From contig CAJPFG010000031.1 of the NCBI GenBank assembly GCA_905339235.1, positions 1-64,000 of the forward strand: a DNA stretch of 64,000 bases, written 5' to 3'. This document shows positions 13,571 to 21,221 of this stretch, piece by piece. This DNA is from Phycisphaerales bacterium. GTDB taxonomy: Bacteria; Planctomycetota; Phycisphaerae; Phycisphaerales; UBA1924. The notes under the pieces were generated by a model. The model had not been told where the DNA came from and ran no database searches. It was given only the letters and a program-made list of their open reading frames with translations. Made by a program: the position numbers and the translations under genes. Every line of letters starts with the position of its first letter. Within the stretch, counting starts at the first letter, position 1.

Positions 13571-16089
13571 GCGAATACCGGCGGAAGCGGGACTTCGCGA
13601 AGACGCCGGAGCCTGAACCGTCGAAGGCGCCCGGCTCGGACGTTCGCCTGTTCACCGTGCAGAAGCACTCCGCCACGAGCCTGCACTACGACCTGCGTCT
13701 GCGGGTGGGCGATGTGCTGAAGAGTTGGGCGGTGCCCAAGGGGCCGAGTTTCGATCCGCGCGAGAAGCGGCTGGCGATCGAGGTGGAGGACCACCCGATC
13801 GATTACGCCGAGTTCGAAGGCGTGATTCCCGAGGACCAGTACGGCGGGGGCACGGTCATGCTGTGGGACCGCGGGCGCTGGTTGCCGGAGGGCGACGCGG
13901 CCAAGGGCCTGAAGGACGGGATGCTCAAGTTCCGGCTGGAGGGTGAGCGGCTGAAGGGGCGCTGGATGCTGGTGCGCACGAAGCGCGGCGACAAGCACCC
14001 GCAGTGGCTGCTGGTGAAAGAGCGGGACTCCGAAGCAAGCGCGGGCGTGCACGCGGAGACGTTCGCGACCAGCGTGGCCTCGGGGCGGACGATGGACGAG
14101 ATCGCGGCGGGGGCAAAGCCGCGGGCCGCGGCGCGGGATGCGAAGGAGGGCCCGAAGGCCTCCGCGCTGAAGGGCGCCCGGGCGGGGCCGATGCCGTCGA
14201 GGATCAAGCCGCAACTGGCCTCGCCCGCCGACGTGGCGCCGGAGGGAGATGACTGGTTTCACGAAGTGAAGTTCGACGGGTATCGGCTGCTGATCTTCCG
14301 GCGGGGAGACTCGGTCAAGATTCAGAGCCGCAACGGGCTGGATTGGACGGCGAAACTCCCGGACCTTGCGGCGGCGGTCGGGGAGCGATTGCGGGTTGAC
14401 GCGGTGATCGACGGTGAGGCCGTGGTGCTGGACACGCGCGGGATCAGCAACTTTCAGGCGCTCCAGAACGCGATCCACAGCCGGCGTGCAAAGTCGATCG
14501 TGTTTTTCGCGTTCGATCTGCCGTGGTGCGACGGGCAGGACCTGATGAAGTCACCGCTCGAGCAGCGGCGTGCGTTGCTGTCCGAGTTGATCGGCTCGCG
14601 GCAGGAGGGCCGCCTGCGGTTCAGCGAGCACATCGCGGGGAACGGGCCCGAGGCATTCGATCGCGTGTGCCAGGGCGGGCTGGAGGGGATCGTCTCAAAG
14701 CGCCGGGGATCGGTGTACTCGCAGACCCGCACGCCCGCGTGGGTCAAGGTGAAGTGCTTCAACCAGCAGGAGTTCGTGGTCGGCGGGTTCAGCGAGCCGG
14801 AGGGAGCGCGGGAGCAGTTCGGCGCGATGCTGCTGGGGTACTACGACGACGACGGATCGCTGCGGTTCGCCGGAAAGGTCGGGACGGGCTTCAGCGCGGA
14901 GACGCTCAAGAAACTCGGAACCAAACTCCGGGGACTCGCCACGGCCAGGCCGCCGTTTGTCAATCCCCCCACCGGCGCGGATGCGCGCGGCGTGACGTGG
15001 GTGCGGCCGGAACTGGTCGCGCAGGTTCAGTTTCGCGATTGGACCACCGAGGGCGTGGTCCGCCACACGTCGTTCCGAGGCCTGCGCGAGGACCTCGATC
15101 CAACTACCGTCGTTCGCCAGCCTTCACGAACCGCGGAGGCGGAGACGCCCGCTCCGAAGAAGCCGCGGGTTGTCAAGAAGACACCCGCACCCGCTCCACC
15201 GCCATCGGCGGCGTTGCCGCGGCTGACCAGCCCGGACCGGATCGCTTTTCCCGATCGCGGCGGGGGGTATTCGCTCACGAAACGGCAGGTGGCCGAGTAC
15301 TACGAGGCGGTCGCGCCGAGGATGCTCCCGCACGTCGCGGATCGCCCGCTCGCGATTCTGCGTTGTCCCGATGGTGAAGGGGGCAACTGCTTCTTCCAGA
15401 AGCACCCGGCCAAGGGCATGCCCACTGCGGTCGAGGGCGTGGAGGTACCGACCGACGATGGGAAGAGCGAACGGCACCTGGTCATCCGCGACGCGGCGGG
15501 GCTGCTGGGGCTGGTTCAGATGAACGCGCTGGAGTTCCATCCGTGGGGGGCGAAGGCGGGCACGGTCGAGACGCCGGACCGGCTGGTGTTCGACCTCGAT
15601 CCGGGGCCGGGCGTGATGTGGAGGCAGACGGTCGAGGGCGCGGTGATGGTGCGCGATGCGTTGGCCCAACTGAAACTGCGCGGCTTCGCGAGGCTGTCGG
15701 GAGGAAAGGGAATCCACATCGTCGTTCCGGTAAAGGGCGATCACACGTGGGAGCAGGCGAAGGCCTTCAGCCGGGCCGTGGCGGAAACGCTGGTCAAGAT
15801 GGCGCCGCGCCGGTTCGTCGCGACGGCGGGTGTTCACAGCCGCGAGGGGCGGATCTTCATCGACTACCTGCGCAACGCGCGCGGAGCGACGGCGATCGCC
15901 CCGTACAGCACGCGGGCGCGGCCGGGTGCGCCGGTGGCGCTGCCGGTGGCGTGGGATGAACTAGCGGGATTGGAGTCGGCGAGTGCGTTCAGCACGGCCG
16001 CGGTCGTGCGGAGGCTGGCTTCCGGATCACCGGACCCGTGGGAAGCGATGCCGAGCGCGGCGGGAACGCTGCCGCGGCGGGGGCGGTGA
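13561..16089 (+). CDS. ligD: Multifunctional DNA ligase D (phosphoesterase - ligase - polymerase)
   Basis: 842 aa with the PE-LIG-POL order known from Pseudomonas LigD. PE domain (~20-150): FTVQKHSATSLHYDLRL and EDHPIDYAEFEG supply the His/Asp/Arg/Glu set. Ligase domain (~215-520): adenylated Lys237 in EVKFDGYR, GIVSKRRGS and WVKVKC motifs, then an OB fold. POL domain (~545-830): YYEAVAPRMLPHVADRPLA, FDLDPGPG acidic motif, SGGKGIHIVVP. A Pro/Lys-rich linker joins LIG and POL. The GTG at 13561 is chosen because it starts inside the preceding gene, 10 nt before its stop; an in-frame upstream ATG would overlap more. It processes, fills and ligates breaks bound by Ku. Confidence 0.93.
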   Translation: MGLSEYRRKRDFAKTPEPEPSKAPGSDVRLFTVQKHSATSLHYDLRLRVGDVLKSWAVPKGPSFDPREKRLAIEVEDHPIDYAEFEGVIPEDQYGGGTVMLWDRGRWLPEGDAAKGLKDGMLKFRLEGERLKGRWMLVRTKRGDKHPQWLLVKERDSEASAGVHAETFATSVASGRTMDEIAAGAKPRAAARDAKEGPKASALKGARAGPMPSRIKPQLASPADVAPEGDDWFHEVKFDGYRLLIFRRGDSVKIQSRNGLDWTAKLPDLAAAVGERLRVDAVIDGEAVVLDTRGISNFQALQNAIHSRRAKSIVFFAFDLPWCDGQDLMKSPLEQRRALLSELIGSRQEGRLRFSEHIAGNGPEAFDRVCQGGLEGIVSKRRGSVYSQTRTPAWVKVKCFNQQEFVVGGFSEPEGAREQFGAMLLGYYDDDGSLRFAGKVGTGFSAETLKKLGTKLRGLATARPPFVNPPTGADARGVTWVRPELVAQVQFRDWTTEGVVRHTSFRGLREDLDPTTVVRQPSRTAEAETPAPKKPRVVKKTPAPAPPPSAALPRLTSPDRIAFPDRGGGYSLTKRQVAEYYEAVAPRMLPHVADRPLAILRCPDGEGGNCFFQKHPAKGMPTAVEGVEVPTDDGKSERHLVIRDAAGLLGLVQMNALEFHPWGAKAGTVETPDRLVFDLDPGPGVMWRQTVEGAVMVRDALAQLKLRGFARLSGGKGIHIVVPVKGDHTWEQAKAFSRAVAETLVKMAPRRFVATAGVHSREGRIFIDYLRNARGATAIAPYSTRARPGAPVALPVAWDELAGLESASAFSTAAVVRRLASGSPDPWEAMPSAAGTLPRRGR

Positions 16090-16093
16090 GGCG

Positions 16094-16226
16094 AATCAAT
16101 CAAGCCGCTGAGTAACTCCGGAAACCATCCGCTCGGAGTCGAGGTCGCTGCGCTCACGAAGCCATTCTCGCGTCGTTCGCCGCTCGGAACGGGTCGTAGA
16201 CCCGAGTTACTGGGCTGATTGAATCC
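16094..16226. repeat. Long imperfect inverted repeat downstream of ligD
   Basis: The left arm near 16094-16121 (AATCAATCAAG...AGTAACTCCGG) is complementary, with a small bulge, to the right arm near 16202-16225 (CCGAGTTACTGGGCTGATTG). They enclose about 80 nt that can fold further. A T7 run follows at 16232-16238. It could be a terminator-like structure for ligD or a small non-autonomous mobile element at the edge of the AbiE island. Confidence 0.5.
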
Positions 16227-16238
16227 GGGCATTTTTTT

Positions 16239-16318
16239 GGCCTATAGATACATTTTTGACGCAAAATCGAATCATCGGCTGGACTGTTGATTTAAATAGG
16301 CAGACTATTTAGCCTATG
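16239..16318. promoter_or_regulatory. Candidate AbiE control region with GCCTAT repeats
   Basis: A locally AT-rich stretch contains GGCCTATA (16239-16246), ATAGGC (16296-16301) and AGCCTATG (16311-16318). The last overlaps the antitoxin ATG at 16316. AbiEi proteins are known to autoregulate by binding inverted repeats upstream of their genes, so these are candidate operators. Confidence 0.4.
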
Positions 16319-17074
16319 GGGCGAAATCCGCGACATAGTCTAATCAAGCGACTCCAGGCCGAAATGCCCCGGGGTCGTCCGTTCGACGTGGCCAGCCTGA
16401 CCGCGCTCGGCGTCGCTCCGCAGCTCGCGGCCCGGTACGCCAAGCACGGCTGGCTCGTCCGGCTCGGCCAAGGCGTGTACAGCTTCCCTGGCGACGAGTT
16501 GACGCGGGATGGCTGCGTGCTGCTCCTCCAGCAACGGGTGGAAGGACTCCACGTCGGGGGCAAGAGCGCCCTCGCGCTGCACGCGGTGCGCCACAATCTC
16601 ACCGTGCGAGACACGCTCGTCTTGTGGGGCGACCGGAGATTCGTGCTGCCGGAGTGGTTCACGTCACGATTCCCCTCCCGCTACCTCTCCGCCAAGCTCT
16701 TCGAGTGGCCCGACGCAAAGCTCGCGACCGCTACGCTCTCGTCACCGGCCGGCGCCACAGACCGACTTCTCGCCTCAACTCCTGAGCGAGCGGCGCTGGA
16801 GATGCTCTACGAGGTGGGAACGAACCAGGGCATGGAGGAAGCCAGAAACCTCTTCGAGGGTCTCCGCAACCTCCGCAAGGATGTCGCCGGGCAATTGCTC
16901 GCGGCATGCACGAGCGTGAAGTCGGTCCGACTCTTCCTGACATGGTCGCGGCAAACGGGCGTGCTGGATGTCGATACCCTCCGTGAACACTACCGACTGC
17001 GGGTCGGGAGTGAGAACCGCTGGATGGCACGATTCAAGGACGGCACGCTCCTCAGCCTCAAGCAGTATGGATAA
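16316..17074 (+). CDS. AbiEi-family antitoxin (type IV toxin-antitoxin)
   Basis: 252 aa. The N-terminal winged helix (residues ~5-60: SLIKRLQAEMPRGRPFDVAS...YAKHGWLVRLGQGVYSF) is the usual AbiEi antitoxin domain. The following region (LHVGGKSALALHAVRHNL; WFTSRFPSRYLSAKLFEW) matches the AbiEi_3 C-terminal fold. AbiEi represses its own operon and counteracts an AbiEii nucleotidyltransferase without direct binding. Its stop overlaps the toxin ATG by 8 nt. Abortive phage infection is the known role of AbiE systems. Nothing looks damaged in this gene although its toxin partner is interrupted. Transferred origin is suggested by the AT-rich promoter and the tRNA-proximal location. Confidence 0.82.
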   Translation: MGRNPRHSLIKRLQAEMPRGRPFDVASLTALGVAPQLAARYAKHGWLVRLGQGVYSFPGDELTRDGCVLLLQQRVEGLHVGGKSALALHAVRHNLTVRDTLVLWGDRRFVLPEWFTSRFPSRYLSAKLFEWPDAKLATATLSSPAGATDRLLASTPERAALEMLYEVGTNQGMEEARNLFEGLRNLRKDVAGQLLAACTSVKSVRLFLTWSRQTGVLDVDTLREHYRLRVGSENRWMARFKDGTLLSLKQYG

Positions 17075-17987
17075 GGCGTACGCCGACACCGTCCGACTCC
17101 TCCTCACCGTCGCGCCGGACGTCTTCCGGAACCCGGCGTTCGCCATGAAGGGCGGCACGGCGATCAACATGTTCGTGCGGGACATGCCGTGACTCTCGGT
17201 CGACATCGATGTCGTCTACACCCCATGGAACGTGCGCCGAGACGAGGCCCTCGCCACGATCACGGCCGAGCTCACTGCCATCAGCGAACGGCTCACGCGC
17301 TCCGGCCTCTCGGTCAACACCGTCGGGAAAACCGACACCGGGGACCGCACGCTCCTGGTGAGCGGCGGCGTCAGCGTGGTGAAGGTGGAAGTCAACATCG
17401 TCTTCCGGGGCACGGTCCTCCCGGTGCAGAAGCGCTCCTTGGTGACGAGCGCCGCCGACACGTTCGCCGCTGAGTTGGAACTGCCCGTCCTGGACATCGA
17501 CGAGCTGTACGGGAGCAAGCTGGTCGCGGCGATGGACCGACAGCACCCGCGGGACCTCTTCGACGTGTGGGAGATGTACAAGGCCGGCGGGCTCACCGAC
17601 GAGATGGTCGGGTGCTTCGTGACGTACCTGGCCGGGCACAGTCGTCCGATGCACGAAGTGCTCTTCGGCCGTCAGAAGGACATCTCTCAGGAGTATCGCA
17701 CGACGTTCGTCGGCCTGACCACGCAGGACGTGGCACTCGAAACACTTGTGGAGACACGGGAACGACTGTTCAAAGAGCTCCCCGAACGATTGAACGCCAA
17801 CCACCGAACGTTCCTCATCGGTCTGGCCCGTGCCGAACCCGAATGGTCGCTGCTCAAGTGCCCGCACGCCGCGAGTCTGCCGGCCCTCCAGTGGAAGCTG
17901 ATCAACCTGCAGAAGCTGAGACAGTCCAAGCCGGAGAAGTTGCACGAACAGGCAAATGCTCTCGAACAACGTTTCCAAAAGGTTTGA
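17067..17987 (+). pseudogene. AbiEii-family nucleotidyltransferase toxin with in-frame TGA
   Basis: The reading frame of 306 codons from ATG 17067 is interrupted by a single TGA at codon 42 (17190-17192). Before it: AFAMKGGTAINMFVRDMP; after it: LSVDIDVVYTP. Intact homologues read ...DMPRLSxDIDx..., so a CGA Arg to TGA change in the catalytic GG...DID signature is the simplest cause. Everything downstream is intact: VKVEVNIVF, DELYGSKLVAAMDRQHPRDLFDV, C-terminal helical domain. AbiEii toxins modify tRNA or other targets with nucleotides. As it stands the protein would be a 41-aa fragment, or a version lacking the N-terminus from a downstream start that would lack GG. Sequencing error is an alternative. 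Confidence 0.82.
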
Positions 17988-18276
17988 TCCCGCCGCCGGC
18001 GTCCAGGAGACTCCGCGGACCACGGAGGTCATCCCCAACGCGGCGGAGGAGGAGTTCCGCCGGATCGGGCTTGCGGACTTCTACCTCGCGGGCGGTATGT
18101 CCGAAGGCGACATCCTCGCCCACCTCGCCGACCACTTGAACGAGTTGTGGGGCGGGCCTTGCCCCGTGTCCGCAACGCTTCGGGAGCGGGGCCTCCGTCT
18201 CTTCCGGGGGGCAACCGACAAGCGGCTCCGGGGGCACGAGGCGGAGTTGCGGAGGATCGAACACGAGGTGGATTGA
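17956..18276 (+). CDS. Small hypothetical protein after the AbiE pair
   Basis: 106 aa, overlapping the last 32 nt of the toxin frame. From about residue 24 it has normal high-GC3 codon use and an amphipathic helical pattern (NAAEEEFRRIGLADFYLAGG; EGDILAHLADHLNELW). The first 20 residues may be non-coding, and an internal start is possible. No signal peptide or known domain. It may be a third component of the island or an unrelated passenger. Confidence 0.5.
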   Translation: MLSNNVSKRFDPAAGVQETPRTTEVIPNAAEEEFRRIGLADFYLAGGMSEGDILAHLADHLNELWGGPCPVSATLRERGLRLFRGATDKRLRGHEAELRRIEHEVD

Positions 18277-18357
18277 CGCCGGAGAAGCGGCGGAAGGCGT
18301 TCGGACTCTGGGCCAAGCCCTACAACGCCTGGAGTCACCAAAGGAGCACGTCCGCCC

Positions 18358-18513
18358 ATGCCGACCAAGAAAATCATCGTGCTTGCCAACTCGTACAAGA
18401 AGAAGCCGGGAGGGTGCGTTGCTGGCCGTGAACTCGGCGACGGCAACACCATAGGGGATTGGCTACGCCCGATCAGCAATCAGCCGGAGGGCGAGTTGCT
18501 CCCCCGCCATATG
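18358..18513 (+). pseudogene. Truncated dual-OB-domain protein
   Basis: The ATG at 18358 follows AAAGGAG. It opens MPTKKIIVLANSYKKKPGGC, then VAGREL, WLRPIS and GEL, the order of motifs at the start of dual-OB-domain proteins (KxIVxLANSxKxxGxCxAGxE...WxRPxS...GEL). Family members run to about 200 residues or more. Here similarity ends near codon 52 (18513), after which the frame runs through the terminator and tRNA-Asp. So only the first ~50 residues survive, cut off 90 bp from the tRNA gene. Family function is poorly known; members occur in mobile islands. Confidence 0.65.
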
Positions 18514-18565
18514 ATATGTAGCCACCGTGTAGCCACCGCTCGGGGTCGCACCCAACGTCCCCAGA

Positions 18566-18598
18566 AAAACGCCCCCGGCATCGCGCCAGAGGCGTTTT
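18566..18598 (-). terminator. Rho-independent terminator of tRNA-Asp
   Basis: On the minus strand AAAACGCCTCTGGC-GCGAT-GCCGGGGGCGTTTT forms a 14-bp stem (with G-T pairs) ending in a T-tract, 5 nt after the tRNA 3' end. The symmetrical A/T ends mean it could also act on the plus strand. Confidence 0.85.
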
Positions 18599-18602
18599 CT
18601 AA

Positions 18603-18676
<74 letters not shown>

Positions 18677-18764
18677 ATGCTCAACCGCGGCCGAACTCTC
18701 CGCCGCGGGAGGGAAAGGTAGACGCGCCGGGGCGGGTGTCAAGATGGGCGTGGCGGCGTGGAAT

Positions 18765-18792
18765 GAAAACCGCCCGGCGAATGGGCCGGGCG
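18765..18792 (-). terminator. Terminator of the 19908-18823 gene pair
   Basis: CGCCCGGC-(6 nt)-GCCGGGCG at 18771-18792, followed on the minus strand by GTTTTC. It lies 30 nt past the stop codon of the 69-aa protein gene. Confidence 0.7.
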
Positions 18793-18822
18793 AGTTCGGT
18801 GGGCTTGGGGTGAGGCCGCGGC

Positions 18823-19032
18823 TTACTTGGCGGTGGGGAGCACGATCTTGCCGGGCTCCTGGAGGCCGAAGGGGCTGCCGTCCTTGCCGACCTTGCTGCC
18901 GGCGCTGAACATGACCGCGAGGGCCGCGACGAGGAAGACGCACGCTACGACCGCGAGGGCGGTGTAGACATCTGGAAACGCGGCGCGGCGGCCCGCCCTT
19001 CCACCGGCCATCTGCATTCCGAACTGGCTCAT
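18823..19032 (-). CDS. Small single-pass membrane protein
   Basis: 69 aa with one hydrophobic helix (VYTALAVVACVFLVAALAVMF, residues ~22-42). It has a basic N-terminal side (GRAGRRA) and a short polar tail ending KIVLPTAK. It lies 21 nt downstream of the coiled-coil membrane protein gene and is probably translated from the same mRNA; a terminator follows. No family name recognised. A structural or assembly partner of the coiled-coil protein is plausible but unproven. Confidence 0.7.
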   Translation of the reverse strand: MSQFGMQMAGGRAGRRAAFPDVYTALAVVACVFLVAALAVMFSAGSKVGKDGSPFGLQEPGKIVLPTAK

Positions 19033-19053
19033 GGGGATCTCCGTGTGGATGGG

Positions 19054-19908
19054 TTAGTCAACCTTGCTCAGAATGAGATCGCCGACCTGGACGGTGACAT
19101 CCTTGCCGAGCGTCTGGACGACGCCGACGGACATGCGCATGTCGGTCTTGGTGACCACGAGGTTGCAGAGGAAACTGCCGTCGCGGATCACGGCGAACTT
19201 CATGTTGTTCGCGACGCGGTCGTTGGTGCCGACGTTGATGCGGACGACCTGGCGGCCGGAGGCGTCCTTGATGACCTCTTCGACGCGGCCGTTGATGGGC
19301 GGGCCGGAGTAGGTGAAGGGCTGATCAGAGGAGGTGCCGGCGCTGACGCCCGAGGCGAGGGCCTCGTTCTGGCGCTTGAGTTCCGTGTACTGCTCCATGA
19401 TCGAGCGGTAGCGCTGGTCGAGTACCTCGCGCTGGGCTTCGAGGTCGGCCAGGCGGGCCTGCATGTCGAGGTCACGCTGCCGCGCCACAAGTTCGTTCTG
19501 GCGGAGCGTGGTGTTCTCGCTGCGGTAACTCTCGATGATCGCGGCCTGGGTCTTGGTGGTCTCGCCGAGTTCCTTGATCTGGTTCTCGGTGGCCTGGCGG
19601 GCGGCCTCGGCCCGCATCTTGTCGGTGCGGAGCGTGGCGAGGTCCTGCTCGAGGCGGCGGACGGTGTTGCTCTGCTCGTCGAGTTTGTTGGTGAGGCTCT
19701 GCTTGTCGGCCTCGAGGCGGGCACGGATCTGGTCGGCCTGCGCGTTGGCGTCGGCGGCGCGGGCCTGGGCCGCGTCGGCGAGCGCCTTGGTGGCCCGATG
19801 CTCGGAGGCGATTCGGTCGGTGTTGACCGCGTACGCGATGACCAGCGCGGACAGGGCGATGCTCAGGACGGCGGCAATAACGATGAAGGCTTTCGTCAGG
19901 ACGTGCAC
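19054..19908 (-). CDS. Membrane-anchored coiled-coil protein
   Basis: 284 aa. One N-terminal membrane helix (FIVIAAVLSIALSALVIAYA, residues 8-27) is followed by a long heptad-rich coiled coil (~35-180; SNTVRRLEQDLATLRTDK, QAAIIESYRSENTTLRQNE). The compact beta-rich C-terminal domain (~195-284) contains INGRVEEVIKDASGRQVVRI and GDLILSKVD, a layout like the MreC-type or flagellar-accessory pattern of anchor, coil and beta domain. Sequence similarity to MreC itself is not evident. Probably a cell-envelope scaffold facing the periplasm; co-transcribed with the 69-aa membrane protein. Confidence 0.75.
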   Translation of the reverse strand: MHVLTKAFIVIAAVLSIALSALVIAYAVNTDRIASEHRATKALADAAQARAADANAQADQIRARLEADKQSLTNKLDEQSNTVRRLEQDLATLRTDKMRAEAARQATENQIKELGETTKTQAAIIESYRSENTTLRQNELVARQRDLDMQARLADLEAQREVLDQRYRSIMEQYTELKRQNEALASGVSAGTSSDQPFTYSGPPINGRVEEVIKDASGRQVVRINVGTNDRVANNMKFAVIRDGSFLCNLVVTKTDMRMSVGVVQTLGKDVTVQVGDLILSKVD

Positions 19909-19959
19909 GTTCGGCTCCTCGGGGCCCGGGGTCGTCGATGTCGAAACCCATAGCGCTTC

Positions 19960-19978
19960 GGCCCCGCTCGGCGGGGCC
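19960..19978. terminator. GC hairpin between the HEAT lipoprotein and coiled-coil genes
   Basis: GGCCCCG-ctcgg-CGGGGCC, a 7-bp perfect stem in the 171-bp gap. There is no clear T-tract on either strand, so terminator function is uncertain. Confidence 0.35.
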
Positions 19979-20079
19979 GCTCGCGCTCATTTCGGGCACC
20001 AAGTGATACACGAACTACACCCGCGATGTCAAACGCGGAAGTTCCCAAAGTTACGGAAGGTATCCGTATGGGTGAAACT

Positions 20080-21147
20080 TCACGGCTTGACGGACGACCG
20101 CAGAATGCCTGCGGCGGCGGCGATCTGCACTTGGGAATGGGGATCGCTCATCATGCCGTCGAGTTTCTCCCAACTAGCCCGGCCGCCGATCTCGCCGTAC
20201 GCAAAGGCCGCTTGGGCCCGGAGTTCCGGCCGATCGCTGGCCAGAAACTCGTCGGCGACGAACCCCCCCTGCTTGAGCCCCATGGATGCAAGGGCGCTGG
20301 CGATACCGAGGCGGATCTCGGCGGGGTAGGGCCGGCCGGAGCGGTCACGGTACTCGGAAAGGTAGATCAACTGATCGATGGAATCGCGGTCCCGAAGTTG
20401 CCCGATGATCTGGACGGCGATGGCGGCGGTTTCGAGTTCTTCGGGGCGGGAAGGGTAAAGGGATGCCCGAAGGACCTGTCGGGCGTGGTCGTCGCCGAGT
20501 TTGATCATGGCCTCGGAGATCTGGAGTTGGAGAATCTTGACCTGCTCCGCGGATGCGGGGGGGAAGGAGTCGCGCACGGCAGTGCGCAGGAGCGGGAGAG
20601 CGCTGCGGTCGCCGATTTCGCCGAGCACGAACGCCGCGTGCCGCCGAACCCACGGCGAGGGGTCTTCGAGAAGGTAGTTTGCCAGCGGGGTGCGATCCAC
20701 GGGCTGGCCACAGTTGACGAGCGCGAGGATCACCGAGATTCGTACGTGAGGCGTGGGGTCGCTCTGGAGCGGAGAGAGTTGGTCGGCGAGGTCGGTTATC
20801 CGCGAGCGGCCCACGGCCAGGGCGGCGACCGACCTGACCGCGGGGTTGGGATCGTGCAGCCCGCGCTCGACGACTTCGCTCAGGCGGTTCGGGACGATCG
20901 ACGCGGCCTCGACGGCGTTGGCCCGAACCTGCGGGTCCGATGACTTCGAGAGTTCCTCGATCAACTGGATGGCACGCTCTCGGATCGAAGACGCGGCGAT
21001 GCGGTCGTCGGCGCCCGGCGCCTGCGTCGCGGCCGGCGGGAGCGCGGCGGGCGCGGGCGGACGCGAGGACTGGGAAGGCGCGAGTTGGGCGCATCCCCCG
21101 GCTGCGAGCAGGAGCGAGATCAGGAAGGGAGCCGAGGGGGTGGGCAT
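20080..21147 (-). CDS. HEAT-repeat lipoprotein
   Basis: 355 aa from ATG 21147 (MPTPSAPFLISLLLAAGGC); an upstream start is possible but would place extra charged residues before the signal. Lipobox AAGGC. A Pro/Ala linker (~20-45) precedes HEAT-like helical repeats through the rest of the protein, with recurring motifs such as PNPAVRSVAALAVG, PSPWVRRHAAFVLGEIGD and RPELRAQAAFAYGEIGG. HEAT arrays mediate protein-protein contacts; the partner is unknown. Likely anchored in the inner or outer membrane. The apolipoprotein N-acyltransferase gene lies just upstream on the same strand, which could be functionally relevant. Confidence 0.82.
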   Translation of the reverse strand: MPTPSAPFLISLLLAAGGCAQLAPSQSSRPPAPAALPPAATQAPGADDRIAASSIRERAIQLIEELSKSSDPQVRANAVEAASIVPNRLSEVVERGLHDPNPAVRSVAALAVGRSRITDLADQLSPLQSDPTPHVRISVILALVNCGQPVDRTPLANYLLEDPSPWVRRHAAFVLGEIGDRSALPLLRTAVRDSFPPASAEQVKILQLQISEAMIKLGDDHARQVLRASLYPSRPEELETAAIAVQIIGQLRDRDSIDQLIYLSEYRDRSGRPYPAEIRLGIASALASMGLKQGGFVADEFLASDRPELRAQAAFAYGEIGGRASWEKLDGMMSDPHSQVQIAAAAGILRSSVKP

Positions 21148-21221
21148 GGCGGTGGTCCTGTGGTCGGTCAATTATCGGTCGGCGGAGGGCTCGCTTCTGA
21201 ACGGGCCGCGACGCCACGATC

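Noticed and set aside
17190-17192. TGA as a selenocysteine codon in the AbiE toxin
   Set aside because: The position corresponds to an Arg in homologues, and no obvious SECIS-like hairpin follows.
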